A stretch of DNA of 64,000 nt from an uncultured Bacillota bacterium (GTDB taxonomy: Bacteria; Bacillota; Clostridia; Lachnospirales; Lachnospiraceae), in contig CASEXH010000006.1 in NCBI GenBank assembly GCA_949291945.1, positions 1 through 64,000 on the forward strand, given 5' to 3'. Positions 7,772 through 16,423 of this stretch are shown piece after piece; the first letter of the stretch is position 1, and every line of letters starts with the position of its first letter. Both the position numbers and the translations under genes were made by a program. The notes under the pieces are model-generated. The model did not search any database. It was given only the letters and a program-made list of their open reading frames with translations, and was not told the origin of the DNA.

Positions 7772-8110
7772 TCACTTTCCCAACTCTGTATACTTTTCTT
7801 TATGCCCATATGCTTTTTCCACCGGATATTTTTGTCCGTTTTTTCTGACTTTTTCCTGAACGATCTCATCCATGTCCAGTCCGCATGTATCCGCCATTAG
7901 AATACAATAATTTAATACGTCTGCCAGCTCTTCCCGAATTTTTTTCATTTTGTCCTTGCACCAGACATCATCTGCGCTCCACTGAAAGATTTCCAGCAGT
8001 TCTGCAGCTTCTAAACTGATGGAAATTGCCAGGTCTTTCGGGTTATGGAACTGCTTCCAGTTCCGTTCATCCCGAAATTTCAATACTTCATTAACTGTTT
8101 CCTGTTTCAT
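7772..8110 (-). CDS. MazG-like nucleotide pyrophosphohydrolase
   Basis: This 112-residue protein matches the single-domain MazG/dCTPase (RS21-C6-like) fold: an N-terminal RDERNWKQFHNPKDLA helix, the metal-binding helix SLEAAELLEIFQW and a second acidic helix REELADVLNYC supplying the ExxD pair. Such enzymes hydrolyse non-canonical or excess (d)NTPs to monophosphates. It starts 21 bases after the stop of the GIY-YIG/DUF2075 gene and is very probably co-transcribed with it. That pairing suggests nucleotide control coupled to nucleic-acid processing, possibly in phage defence; this last step is inference. Confidence 0.88.
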   Translation of the reverse strand: MKQETVNEVLKFRDERNWKQFHNPKDLAISISLEAAELLEIFQWSADDVWCKDKMKKIREELADVLNYCILMADTCGLDMDEIVQEKVRKNGQKYPVEKAYGHKEKYTELGK

Positions 8111-8131
8111 GATTTTTATCCCCTTTCCCGG

Positions 8132-9715
8132 TTACTCTGTATCTACATATTGTGAAATATATTCTTTTAAAGCAGAATCGCACACATAAAGGTATGTGCC
8201 GTGGATCCCTCTGGTCATCAGTACATAGTAAATATGCTGGATATATTCTTTAAGTTCTTTGTATTCCGCTGTTCTTTTCCCGTTTTGATCAAAATAGTTT
8301 TGAGGTCTGATTATAATTTTTTTCTTAACAGCATCATATCCAATCTCGTTGCCTATAATAATAAATCCATAATTCAAGTCATAGCCCTGAACGGAATGGA
8401 TACAGCCTACTTCATCAATTGCCCCTTCAGAAAGCACCCAGCCTTCTGTACAATGATTCCACTGTTTTTTTATTCCCTGGATTTCGATATCGTACAAAGA
8501 TTTGTTCTTTTTGCTGATCCAGTCCCATGCATAACCGGCTGCCATTCTTACTAATTGAACTTCTTTTTCTTTCTGGTACATCAGGTTATTAAACTTTTCG
8601 AAATCTGTCACTAATTTCAACTCATAATCTGCAAAAGTTTTTTTCTCTTTCACACACCCTTTTAAAAGATCTTTCACATAGGTTATATAATCGTTTCCGC
8701 CTTTTACCCGCATTTGTGTAAGAAGATTGTAATAAGATAGTATCCTTTTTGACTGTTCTCTTCGCATTTTATTTTGAAATCTTTTTACATCAATACCAGA
8801 TGGGCCGACTACCTGCATTTCATCATAAAACAATACCGGACTTTTACATTGATGCAGGATCCAATCCAGTTCATCGCTTTCTGTGGTTAATCCGATCCGT
8901 TCACAACTCTTTTTAAATGCTCCCATATATGAAATGTTCTTATACTGGTGAAGACGGTGTGCCTCATCTACAAGCAGTATATCGTAATACTGTTTTGTCA
9001 CATCGGAAGGAGATAGAATATCCGATGCTCTGAGACCGTAAATGCTCTTAAAAATTCCTTTTAATGTCTTTCGCAATGAAGTCTGAGGTACTACAAATCC
9101 GATTGTTTTCCCTTTGAATTCTTCACTGTCTTTCAAATATTTCATTAAGAAAACAGCAACGATTGTTTTTCCGCTTCCAGGCATTCCATTTACAACAATG
9201 GTTTGATCCTCTCCCTGCTTTAATGACCCGATAATCTCTTCTACCGCCATTCTCTGATCATTATTCAGTTCTTTATATGGGGAATATTTGAACAGATCAG
9301 AATTTTCAAGCTCTTCTAAAGAATGTTTTACTAACTTCGCCCGCTGCAGACTGCGCCACAGAACTTGGAACTTGTCATCATATTCTTTTTTCCCGTAATA
9401 TTCTTTATTGGCCATCCCCGCATTTTTATTACGAACCTCATAGAGCTCATCCGCCGCTATATACTGGATAAGTTTCGATTCATAATCAAAGGTAACAGAC
9501 TGATTAAATTTTGAAGAGTATATAAAATATACTTTATCAAAAATGCGTTTATCAACAGAACTATAGTGTTGTGACATGCGGTTTTTCACATGATTAGACT
9601 GGCCGATATATGCCTGCTTTCCATTTTCCAATATGTAAAGCATAGGCCAATTAGACAAATAGCTTTCGTTTCCATATTTCTGTTTTTTAAAATCTCCCTC
9701 TGTTATCTTAAACAT
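8132..9715 (-). CDS. GIY-YIG nuclease fused to DUF2075 P-loop helicase domain
   Basis: The 527-residue protein has a GIY-YIG domain at about 25-95 (MLYILENGKQAYIGQS, followed by an Arg/His pair and a late glutamate) and then a DUF2075 helicase-like ATPase: Walker A GMPGSGKT at 177-184, Walker B LLVDEAH near 247-253, and C-terminal motifs VQGYDLNYGFIIIG and a VLMTRG arginine motif. DUF2075 proteins are superfamily-I-like and usually carry this N-terminal nuclease. It should act on nucleic acid in the cytoplasm. The MazG gene follows at 21 bases. Its upstream gap (9716-9819) holds a plausible TTGTAT-17-TATGTT promoter. It is less GC-rich than the genes to its right, as expected of accessory DNA. 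Confidence 0.85.
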   Translation of the reverse strand: MFKITEGDFKKQKYGNESYLSNWPMLYILENGKQAYIGQSNHVKNRMSQHYSSVDKRIFDKVYFIYSSKFNQSVTFDYESKLIQYIAADELYEVRNKNAGMANKEYYGKKEYDDKFQVLWRSLQRAKLVKHSLEELENSDLFKYSPYKELNNDQRMAVEEIIGSLKQGEDQTIVVNGMPGSGKTIVAVFLMKYLKDSEEFKGKTIGFVVPQTSLRKTLKGIFKSIYGLRASDILSPSDVTKQYYDILLVDEAHRLHQYKNISYMGAFKKSCERIGLTTESDELDWILHQCKSPVLFYDEMQVVGPSGIDVKRFQNKMRREQSKRILSYYNLLTQMRVKGGNDYITYVKDLLKGCVKEKKTFADYELKLVTDFEKFNNLMYQKEKEVQLVRMAAGYAWDWISKKNKSLYDIEIQGIKKQWNHCTEGWVLSEGAIDEVGCIHSVQGYDLNYGFIIIGNEIGYDAVKKKIIIRPQNYFDQNGKRTAEYKELKEYIQHIYYVLMTRGIHGTYLYVCDSALKEYISQYVDTE

Positions 9716-9819
9716 ACTTTTTCCTCTGTCTAATATTGCATCATCTTTTGTATAAACACTTTAAATTTTAACATAACAGCATCCACTTATCTATACAAAT
9801 AAACTATCTATATCAATGA

Positions 9820-10536
9820 TCATACACACCTGACTCCCCAGAACTCCCAGGTTTCCGTATCGATCACCGGAAACTCCCGAGTTCCAATAGGCCTACCGTC
9901 TCTGTAGGTTGAAAAGACATCACAGGATATCACATTCCCCTTTCTGTATATCTTCTCCACCGGAGTATGACCCACTACCTGAAGAATCTTACAGGGTTTG
10001 TACATCTTTCCCTTTGAATACTGAGGTCTGAACCATATGGGCGACATGTCATTCCACATCAGATCGTGATGAAACTCGTTGATCTTCCGGATTGCTTTAT
10101 CTTCATCCTTATACTCAGAAGGACTCACCAGGCTTTTCACAAAATAATCCAGCACACCTCCATGGCAGAACAGCACATTGTCGATTTTCTGAATGTATTT
10201 TATTTCATTTCCTTCCGGCAGAGCCTTGTGAAGCTCCAACTGTTTTTCCTGTACTGTCCGGGCCGCCGCAGCGCTGTATCCACTCTCCCTCTCATTCCAC
10301 ATATAGCACAGATCATGATTTCCATATGCCCAGAGAGCATCCGGATACTTCTTAGCAAATTCTATGGCTGCATCAAAGGTCTGTACATACAGTCCGATAT
10401 CATATTCTCTGTCCCAGTCATCAGGTATATCCATAAGGCAAACTGCCTGGTCGGCTTCTCCTTTTTCCATAAGTTCTGAAGCCTGGTAAAAAAGATATGG
10501 TTTTAAATGAACATCCGGTATGACAAGTACTCTCAC
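9820..10536 (-). CDS. Calcineurin-like metallophosphoesterase
   Basis: Start chosen at GTG 10534-10536, where GGGAGG lies 9 bases upstream and the protein begins directly with the first metal motif (VLVIPDVHLKP). The longer in-frame start at 10626 would add 30 poorly conserved residues. The 238-residue enzyme carries WAYGNHDL (GNHD motif), FCHGG and VVGHTP, the motifs binding the two-metal centre. The usual GDxxD element is MDIPDDWD, a slight deviation. Substrate unknown; such proteins hydrolyse phosphomono- or diesters. It follows glgB by about 107 bases with no terminator seen, so it may belong to the same transcript. Confidence 0.82.
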   Translation of the reverse strand: MRVLVIPDVHLKPYLFYQASELMEKGEADQAVCLMDIPDDWDREYDIGLYVQTFDAAIEFAKKYPDALWAYGNHDLCYMWNERESGYSAAAARTVQEKQLELHKALPEGNEIKYIQKIDNVLFCHGGVLDYFVKSLVSPSEYKDEDKAIRKINEFHHDLMWNDMSPIWFRPQYSKGKMYKPCKILQVVGHTPVEKIYRKGNVISCDVFSTYRDGRPIGTREFPVIDTETWEFWGVRCV

Positions 10537-10643
10537 TGTCACCCACCTCCCTTTAGACAATTTTAAGCAATAATCCCCCAAAACCTCCATTCTTAATCTA
10601 AACAGAGATTTTGAGGGACTCCTCATCTTTCCAATATTCTGCT

Positions 10644-12548
10644 TTAGAATAGGAACACTGCCACTCCATAAGCCGGCAATGGATATGCGAAGGAATATGG
10701 TCTTCCATCACACTCTTTCTTTACTGCTTTATAAACAAGCTGCTCTTTATGTTCATGCCCCCCAAACTCCGGCTCCCGGCTGTTCAGGATAAGCTTGTAC
10801 TGTTTCCGTTTCGGCACGCCTACCCGGTAGTCGTCTCTGGCCACAGGGGTATAGTTAATTACAAAGAGAAGATTATTTCTTCCTGTTGGTGACAGACGGA
10901 TAAAGCTGTAAATGCTTCTGGTTGCATCGTCAGCGTTGATCCATTCAAAGCCCTGGGGGTTGGCGTCGTTGGCATACAGGGCAGGATATTTTTTATACAG
11001 AGCAAAAAGCTGTTTCACATAGTTCTGCAGCTGCTGATGGCTCTGCTCACCCAGGAGATACCAGTCCAGCTCTCTCTCCTCGCTCCACTCCTGATACTGA
11101 CCGAAATCCTGTCCCATAAACAGCAGCTTCTTCCCGGGATGGCCGATCATATAGGAATAGCCGGCTTTCAGGTTTTCAAACTTGTCCTGTCCAAGGCCTG
11201 GCATCTTGTTGATCATAGAACACTTCAGATGGACAACCTCATCATGAGAAAGAACCAGGATAAAGTTCTCACTGTAGGCATAAGTGATAGAGAAAGTCAT
11301 CTTATTATGGTTATATTTTCTGAAGTAGGGATCCAGTTTCATGTATTCAAGAAAGTCATGCATCCAGCCCATGTTCCATTTCAGGCTGAATCCCAGACCT
11401 CCATCCTTGGGATCTCCGGTAACCAGAGGCCAAGCTGTGGATTCTTCAGCGATCATTACAGCGCCTTTGTTCTTTCCAAGAACTACAGAGTTTAAGTGGC
11501 GGAAAAACTCAATGGCTTCCAGATTTTTATTTTCTCCGTATTTATTCGGCACCCACTGTCCCTGCTGCCGGCCATAATCCAGATACAGCATAGAAGCCAC
11601 TGCATCTACTCTTAAGCCATCAACATGATATTCCTGAATCCAGAACAGAGCGTTGGCGATAAGGAAATTTTTTACCTCGTTTTTGCCATAGTCGAAAACT
11701 TTGGTACCCCAGTCCGGATGTTCTCCCTTTCTCGGGTCTGCGTACTCGTAAGTAGGAGTTCCGTCAAAATCTGCCAGTCCGTGAGCATCTCTTGGAAAAT
11801 GGGCAGGAACCCAGTCCAGGATGACGCCGATCTTATTCCGGTGCATATAGTTGACAAAATAGCGGAAATCCTCCGGCGTTCCATAGCGAGAAGTCGGCGC
11901 ATAGTAACCCGTCACCTGATAGCCCCAAGAACCGTCAAAGGGATGCTCTGCAATTCCCATCAGTTCTACATGGGTATAACCCATTTCCTTGACATAGTCC
12001 GCAAGAGCATGAGCCAGTTCCCGATAATTATAGAATCCTTTATCCTCTTCATCCTTCCGGGGATGTTTTTTCCAGGAGCCGGGATGAACTTCGTAAATAG
12101 CCATAGCATCTTTTTTTGCGTCAAACTCCTGCCGTTTCTTCATCCATGTGGCGTCGGTCCATTTGTAATTAGTGATATCTACTACTTTGGAAGCCGTGCC
12201 GGGGCGAAGCTCTGAACAATTGGCATAAGGGTCCGCCTTGTAGAGCTTTTCCCCTTTATAAGTGGTGATACAGAATTTATAAAGATCCCCCACCCTCACT
12301 TTTGGAATAAAGAGCTGATAAATCCCCATATCATTATCACAGCTCATCACATTTGCTTCCGGATCCCAGTCATTAAAATTTCCTACTACAGAAACTCCCT
12401 TTGCATGGGGAGCCCACACTGCGAAGAAAACTCCCTCTTTTTTTCTCTGAGTTCCGGGATGGGCTCCCAGGAGCTTATAAATTTCATAATGTGTTCCCTG
12501 TCCGAAAAGATATCGGTCCAGTTCTGTTATTTTCATATTGTTTCCCAT
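10644..12548 (-). CDS. glgB: 1,4-alpha-glucan (glycogen) branching enzyme
   Basis: This 634-residue enzyme transfers alpha-1,4 glucan segments to make alpha-1,6 branches in glycogen. An N-terminal CBM48-type domain (about 30-130, with VVGNFNDWDP) precedes the GH13 barrel, with DWVPAHFP (245-252), nucleophile D315 in GLRVDAVASM, acid/base in MIAEES (368-369) and LSHDEVVH. The all-beta C-terminal domain ends at residue 634. Length is typical for GlgB with a single N-terminal domain. No other glg genes are in the window, so it is separated from the synthase and pyrophosphorylase. It follows the GH13 gene by 41 bases, which suggests that branching is coordinated with alpha-glucan use. Confidence 0.97.
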   Translation of the reverse strand: MGNNMKITELDRYLFGQGTHYEIYKLLGAHPGTQRKKEGVFFAVWAPHAKGVSVVGNFNDWDPEANVMSCDNDMGIYQLFIPKVRVGDLYKFCITTYKGEKLYKADPYANCSELRPGTASKVVDITNYKWTDATWMKKRQEFDAKKDAMAIYEVHPGSWKKHPRKDEEDKGFYNYRELAHALADYVKEMGYTHVELMGIAEHPFDGSWGYQVTGYYAPTSRYGTPEDFRYFVNYMHRNKIGVILDWVPAHFPRDAHGLADFDGTPTYEYADPRKGEHPDWGTKVFDYGKNEVKNFLIANALFWIQEYHVDGLRVDAVASMLYLDYGRQQGQWVPNKYGENKNLEAIEFFRHLNSVVLGKNKGAVMIAEESTAWPLVTGDPKDGGLGFSLKWNMGWMHDFLEYMKLDPYFRKYNHNKMTFSITYAYSENFILVLSHDEVVHLKCSMINKMPGLGQDKFENLKAGYSYMIGHPGKKLLFMGQDFGQYQEWSEERELDWYLLGEQSHQQLQNYVKQLFALYKKYPALYANDANPQGFEWINADDATRSIYSFIRLSPTGRNNLLFVINYTPVARDDYRVGVPKRKQYKLILNSREPEFGGHEHKEQLVYKAVKKECDGRPYSFAYPLPAYGVAVFLF

Positions 12549-12589
12549 AAAAATCTTCCCCTTCTTTGCTATATTCAGAAATCTGTTTC

Positions 12590-13954
12590 TTAACGGATTT
12601 CCAGGAACAGACTTCCTGCGGCTTTCACGGATACATGCAGCTTTCCGTTTTCCACTGCCGCTTCTTCCCCTGTCTCCAGATCCACATAGGTTTTATCTGA
12701 AAATGGGACAGGTATATACATTTCTGCCTCCTGCTCGTCGTTGTTCACCGCTGTCAAAAGCCCCTGCTCTTCTGTAAATCTTGCAAAAGCATACTGCCGG
12801 TTAGTGAGTAACAGCTCCCGGTAGCGTCCATATGCCAGACACCGGCTGAATTTCTTATGGATCTCTCCCAGCTTCTTCACCCATTCCATGATGGGAGAAT
12901 CCTTTTCTTTTTCCAGGTCCTCCATGGTGAGGGCCGGTCTCAGGGGATCATCATTGCTTCCTTCTTTTTTTCCTTCAATCCCCCATTCAGATCCGTAATA
13001 GAGAGATGGAATTCCCGGAAGGGTATATAAAAGAGTATACACCGGGTAGATATGATCCTTCTGGTTCAGCTTGCTCATGATCCTGTCTACATCATGATTA
13101 TCTACAAAAGAGTAAAGTTTCATACCTTTATAGATGCCGCCGTTCTCATCAAATTCCCGGCGGATGGTATGCGCAATCTCGAAATAATTGTGATCATTAT
13201 GTCCCGAATAAAGTCCCTTGTGAAGTTCATAGTTTGTAACGCTGTGGAGCATCTTCTGGCCGTCCTGGATATAACGGCTGTAATCCCCATGGATCACCTC
13301 GCCCATGAGCCAGAAATCTTTTTTCTTCTCTCCTGTCCGCCGCCGCATTTCTTCCATAAAATAAAAGTCCAGGCAGTCTGCACAGTCCAGACGGATGCCG
13401 TCAATGTCAAAGGTATCGATCCAGAAATCGATCACATCAAGAAGATAATTCCTTACCTCCGGATTCTGAAGGTTCAGGTTCACCAGTTCAAAGCAGTTTC
13501 TCCAGGCTTCATATCCAAAACCGTCATTATAAGGATTGTTCCAGCCGAAGTTAATCCCCTTATACCAGCTGCAGTAAGGAGAACTTTCCCGGTTCTTTTG
13601 GATATCCCGGAAAGCGAAAAATTCTCTTCCCGTATGATTGAAAACTCCGTCTACCACCACCTTGATATCCAGGTCATGGGCTTTCTTTACGAATTCTGCA
13701 AAATCCTGGTTGTCCCCCAGTCTTCTGTCCACCATTTTATAGTCTCTGGTGTCGTATCCATGAGTCGTAGATTCAAAAAGAGGTCCTATATAGATTGCGG
13801 TGCATCCCAGCTCTGCCACATGGGGTAACCAGCCGCCTAGAAGCTCAAATCTATGGACTACCTGCTCTTCCCTGTTCTCTCTGGACGCTCCGGTCATGCC
13901 AATAGGGTAAATGTGATAAAATACTGCCTCTTCATACCATGCTGCCATTTTCAT
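12590..13954 (-). CDS. GH13 alpha-glucan hydrolase (intracellular amylase/maltodextrinase type)
   Basis: The 454-residue protein lacks a signal peptide and has the four GH13 motifs: DGVFNHTG (102-109), GIRLDCAD with nucleophile D190, LMGEVIHG with E219, and FVDNHDVD with the H287-D288 pair. The compact size and WYEEAVFYHIYPIG opening resemble cytoplasmic maltodextrin-acting enzymes that degrade imported oligosaccharides or glycogen ends. It lies 9 bases after tetR and 41 before glgB, which implies one TetR-controlled alpha-glucan operon. Exact specificity cannot be read from the sequence. Confidence 0.92.
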   Translation of the reverse strand: MKMAAWYEEAVFYHIYPIGMTGASRENREEQVVHRFELLGGWLPHVAELGCTAIYIGPLFESTTHGYDTRDYKMVDRRLGDNQDFAEFVKKAHDLDIKVVVDGVFNHTGREFFAFRDIQKNRESSPYCSWYKGINFGWNNPYNDGFGYEAWRNCFELVNLNLQNPEVRNYLLDVIDFWIDTFDIDGIRLDCADCLDFYFMEEMRRRTGEKKKDFWLMGEVIHGDYSRYIQDGQKMLHSVTNYELHKGLYSGHNDHNYFEIAHTIRREFDENGGIYKGMKLYSFVDNHDVDRIMSKLNQKDHIYPVYTLLYTLPGIPSLYYGSEWGIEGKKEGSNDDPLRPALTMEDLEKEKDSPIMEWVKKLGEIHKKFSRCLAYGRYRELLLTNRQYAFARFTEEQGLLTAVNNDEQEAEMYIPVPFSDKTYVDLETGEEAAVENGKLHVSVKAAGSLFLEIR

Positions 13955-13963
13955 TTCCTCCTG

Positions 13964-14554
13964 TTATGAATATATTCCATATAAAAACTGATGCACGATT
14001 TCATAAGTGGTCTCATTGGATATCTCAAATTTTTCGTTCTCCGAAAGGCCATAGCTTACTGTCATAATATGGTGATTCAGAACTCCTGTGAAGCCCACTG
14101 CAAAAAGTTTCTGTCTTCCCCGCATATTTCCCAGCTGGGAAGCTGCGTTTTCAAAGATCCCTACGATCATATTATAGTAGTTTTCAATGAAAGGGGAAAC
14201 TGTTTTATAAGCTTCATTTTCTCTTCCGGAATAAAACAGTGCCAGCATAAAAAGATAAAACTTTTCATGAGCTGCGGCATAATCGAAAAATTCTCTTGCC
14301 ACTTTGTACAGAACTTCCGGAAGATTTGCGTTCATCCTGGATGCCTCCAGGACACTTTTCTCCATTATACTATATCCTCTCTCCAGAAGATTGCGTAAGA
14401 GTCCGATCTTACTTCCAAAATAATAGTATAGTGTAGGTTTTGTAACCCCTGCCCTGTCTACGATCTCCTGGACTCCCACTGCATCATATCCTTTTGCATA
14501 AAACAGATCCAGTGCGGCATCCAGAATCAATTCTCTATTGTCTATAAGGACCAC
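13964..14554 (-). CDS. TetR/AcrR regulator of the alpha-glucan operon
   Basis: The 196-residue protein starts at GTG (14552-14554). Its N-terminus is a TetR helix-turn-helix: ILDAALDLFYAKGYDAVGVQ, then RAGVTKPTLYYYFGSK. The C-terminal ligand-binding domain is all helical. The gene heads a tight cluster with the GH13 enzyme and glgB, and a perfect palindrome overlaps its own promoter, so autorepression is likely, and the whole operon would be controlled with it. The effector is unknown; a sugar or sugar phosphate would fit the neighbours. Confidence 0.93.
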   Translation of the reverse strand: MVLIDNRELILDAALDLFYAKGYDAVGVQEIVDRAGVTKPTLYYYFGSKIGLLRNLLERGYSIMEKSVLEASRMNANLPEVLYKVAREFFDYAAAHEKFYLFMLALFYSGRENEAYKTVSPFIENYYNMIVGIFENAASQLGNMRGRQKLFAVGFTGVLNHHIMTVSYGLSENEKFEISNETTYEIVHQFLYGIYS

Positions 14555-14585
14555 CGCCTTTACTTATGATGTTTGCGATAGGACT

Positions 14586-14614
14586 ATTATACCAATCGGT
14601 ATATAAAAAATCAA
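14586..14614 (-). promoter_or_regulatory. tetR promoter with embedded operator
   Basis: On the minus strand TTGATT (14609-14614) and a consensus TATAAT (14586-14591) are spaced by 17 bases. A perfect palindrome TATACC-AATC-GGTATA (14588-14603) overlaps the -10 element and spacer, so bound TetR would block RNA polymerase. The spacing and symmetry are typical of TetR-family autoregulation. Confidence 0.85.
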
Positions 14615-14645
14615 CACTTCCTTTATAAAAAAGAAGGTTCCTGCA

Positions 14646-14692
14646 TCAAAAAAAGCAGCCCAGACTGCCTTATATAAACTGTCTGGGCTGCT
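14646..14692 (-). terminator. Terminator after the GH13 alpha-glucosidase gene
   Basis: AGCAGCCCAGAC and GTCTGGGCTGCT form a perfect 12-bp stem with a 15-base loop, followed on the minus strand by seven T residues. It lies 20 bases after the stop of the gene at 14710-16266 and separates that gene from the tetR promoter. Confidence 0.92.
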
Positions 14693-14709
14693 CTCTCTGT
14701 TTATTCTTT

Positions 14710-16266
14710 TTATTTAATCTTAATGAAGCTTACACTTGCAGGGGGAACTGTCAGAGTTCCATCTTTCAGTACAGCTTCACCATGGTTAGCGTAAAGGATC
14801 TCTTCTCCGTCTCCGGCGCTGATCTTGCAGGTAACTTCTCTGTCAGAAGGGTTGATGGCGATCACAATGGTTTCTGTCTCTCCGTTTCTCTTATAAACCA
14901 GAGGATACGCATTATCTTCCGCATACAGGAATTCCAAAGGCGCATTGCTCTGAAGAGCCTCATGCGCAAGACGAACCCGGATCAGCTTCTGTACCTCATG
15001 GAACAGAGAATTTTCTTCCGCCATCTGGGCCTCTACTGTAGGCCGGTTTTTATCGGGATCGATCATAATGTATAAGTCTTCAGGTTTTGCACTGGAGAAT
15101 CCTGCATTGGTGGTCTTATCCCACTGCATGGGAGATCTGGCCCCAGTTCTCTCATATCCTCCTTCTACAGAGCGGATACCAGCCAGGTAGTTCATACCAA
15201 TCTCATCTCCGTAGTAGATAAAAGGAGCACCTGGCATAGAAAGGAGAAAAGCAAAGGCAATCTTCACTTCCTCATCATCCAGTTTTTCCTTGATACGGGT
15301 CATATCATGATCTCCGGAAGGGATACAGATCAGTCCTTTTCCATTGGTCTTGTCATAATTTGCCTGATAAGTTCTCACAAAATCTCCAATATTTCCCTTT
15401 CCGTCCCGCTTAAAGTAAGGGTGTTCGCTGCGGAACAGGTCCATGTAATAAGAAGGTCCAAAGTGGAGAAGAAAATCCATATGGTATCCGCCCTCCAGAG
15501 ACTTGTCCGGCTGTCCCCATTCTGAGATCATGGCCGCCTCAGGAAATTCTTCGTCTAAGAACTTGCGGAAATCCTGCCACAACTCAATGGTTCCCTTTCC
15601 GTCCTCGTCATTTTTTACCAGGGATCCTGCCATATCCACACGGAAACCGTCGCAGCCCATTCCCAGCCAGAACCGCATAATGTCTTTAATGGCTTCTCTG
15701 GTAGCCATGGCTTCGGGAGAGTGCATATCTTTCTGCCAAGACTCTGTAACCTTGTAAAATCCGTAATTCAGAGCAGGCTGGGTAGTATAATAGTTAGCTG
15801 CACAGGAACCGTCTCTGTCTGAAAGTCCCCGGATGCAGCCCTTAATGTTGCCTACATTCTCAAAGCCCTTCCAGGCCTTGTCTGTCCATATATAACGGTG
15901 GGTAAATTCGTTTTCCTCCGGGCTTAAAGATGCTTTAAACCAGGGATGTTCAATAGAAGTGTGGCCCGGAACCAGATCCAGGATCACATGCATTCCTTTT
16001 TCATGAGCCTTTGCAAAAAGCTCCTTCAGGTCTTCGTTAGTTCCGTATCTGGGGGCAGCCGTATAATAGTCTGCCACATCATAGCCTGCATCTGAGAACG
16101 GGGAAACAAAGCATGGGTTCAGCCAGATGGCGTTGCATCCCAGTTCCTTTATGTAGTCTAGCTTTCTGATAATTCCCTGAAAATCTCCGATACCGTCCCC
16201 GTTGGTATCCAGGAAAGTCTGGGGATAAATCTCATAAAAAATCGCATTATCTAACCATTTCGGCAT
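14710..16266 (-). CDS. GH13 alpha-glucosidase / oligosaccharide hydrolase
   Basis: A 518-residue cytoplasmic GH13 enzyme that opens WLDNAIFYEIYPQTF and has the GDGIGD calcium-loop motif seen in oligo-alpha-glucosidases. Motifs: DLVPGHTS (97-104), nucleophile D211 in GFRVDMAG, acid/base E249 in ISEWGQP, and a region IV in which SGDHDMTR replaces the usual FxxNHD, an unusual but functional-looking variant. Residues 420-518 form the C-terminal beta domain. A GGAGG site precedes the ATG. It is monocistronic between two terminators. Likely substrates are short alpha-glucosides or sucrose-like sugars; this is inferred. Confidence 0.9.
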   Translation of the reverse strand: MPKWLDNAIFYEIYPQTFLDTNGDGIGDFQGIIRKLDYIKELGCNAIWLNPCFVSPFSDAGYDVADYYTAAPRYGTNEDLKELFAKAHEKGMHVILDLVPGHTSIEHPWFKASLSPEENEFTHRYIWTDKAWKGFENVGNIKGCIRGLSDRDGSCAANYYTTQPALNYGFYKVTESWQKDMHSPEAMATREAIKDIMRFWLGMGCDGFRVDMAGSLVKNDEDGKGTIELWQDFRKFLDEEFPEAAMISEWGQPDKSLEGGYHMDFLLHFGPSYYMDLFRSEHPYFKRDGKGNIGDFVRTYQANYDKTNGKGLICIPSGDHDMTRIKEKLDDEEVKIAFAFLLSMPGAPFIYYGDEIGMNYLAGIRSVEGGYERTGARSPMQWDKTTNAGFSSAKPEDLYIMIDPDKNRPTVEAQMAEENSLFHEVQKLIRVRLAHEALQSNAPLEFLYAEDNAYPLVYKRNGETETIVIAINPSDREVTCKISAGDGEEILYANHGEAVLKDGTLTVPPASVSFIKIK

Positions 16267-16368
16267 AATAACATTCCTCCTGCCATAATCTTCTGTTTAA
16301 CATTTTATTACAGACAGATCCTAAATTCCTGCATTTCTTTGATTAAAAATTGCAATATTTTGACTTTT

Positions 16369-16420
16369 AAAAAAGGTATCCTTCATGCTATTTTACCAGC
16401 TTTCAGGATACCCTTTTTAT
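16369..16420 (-). terminator. Terminator after the GH4 glycosidase gene
   Basis: On the minus strand GGTATCCT and AGGATACC pair around a loop of about 24 bases, flanked by an A-run and a T-run (AAAAAG ... TTTTTT), the standard intrinsic form. It lies just past the GH4 stop codon and closes the transporter operon. Confidence 0.85.
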
Positions 16421-16423
16421 TTT

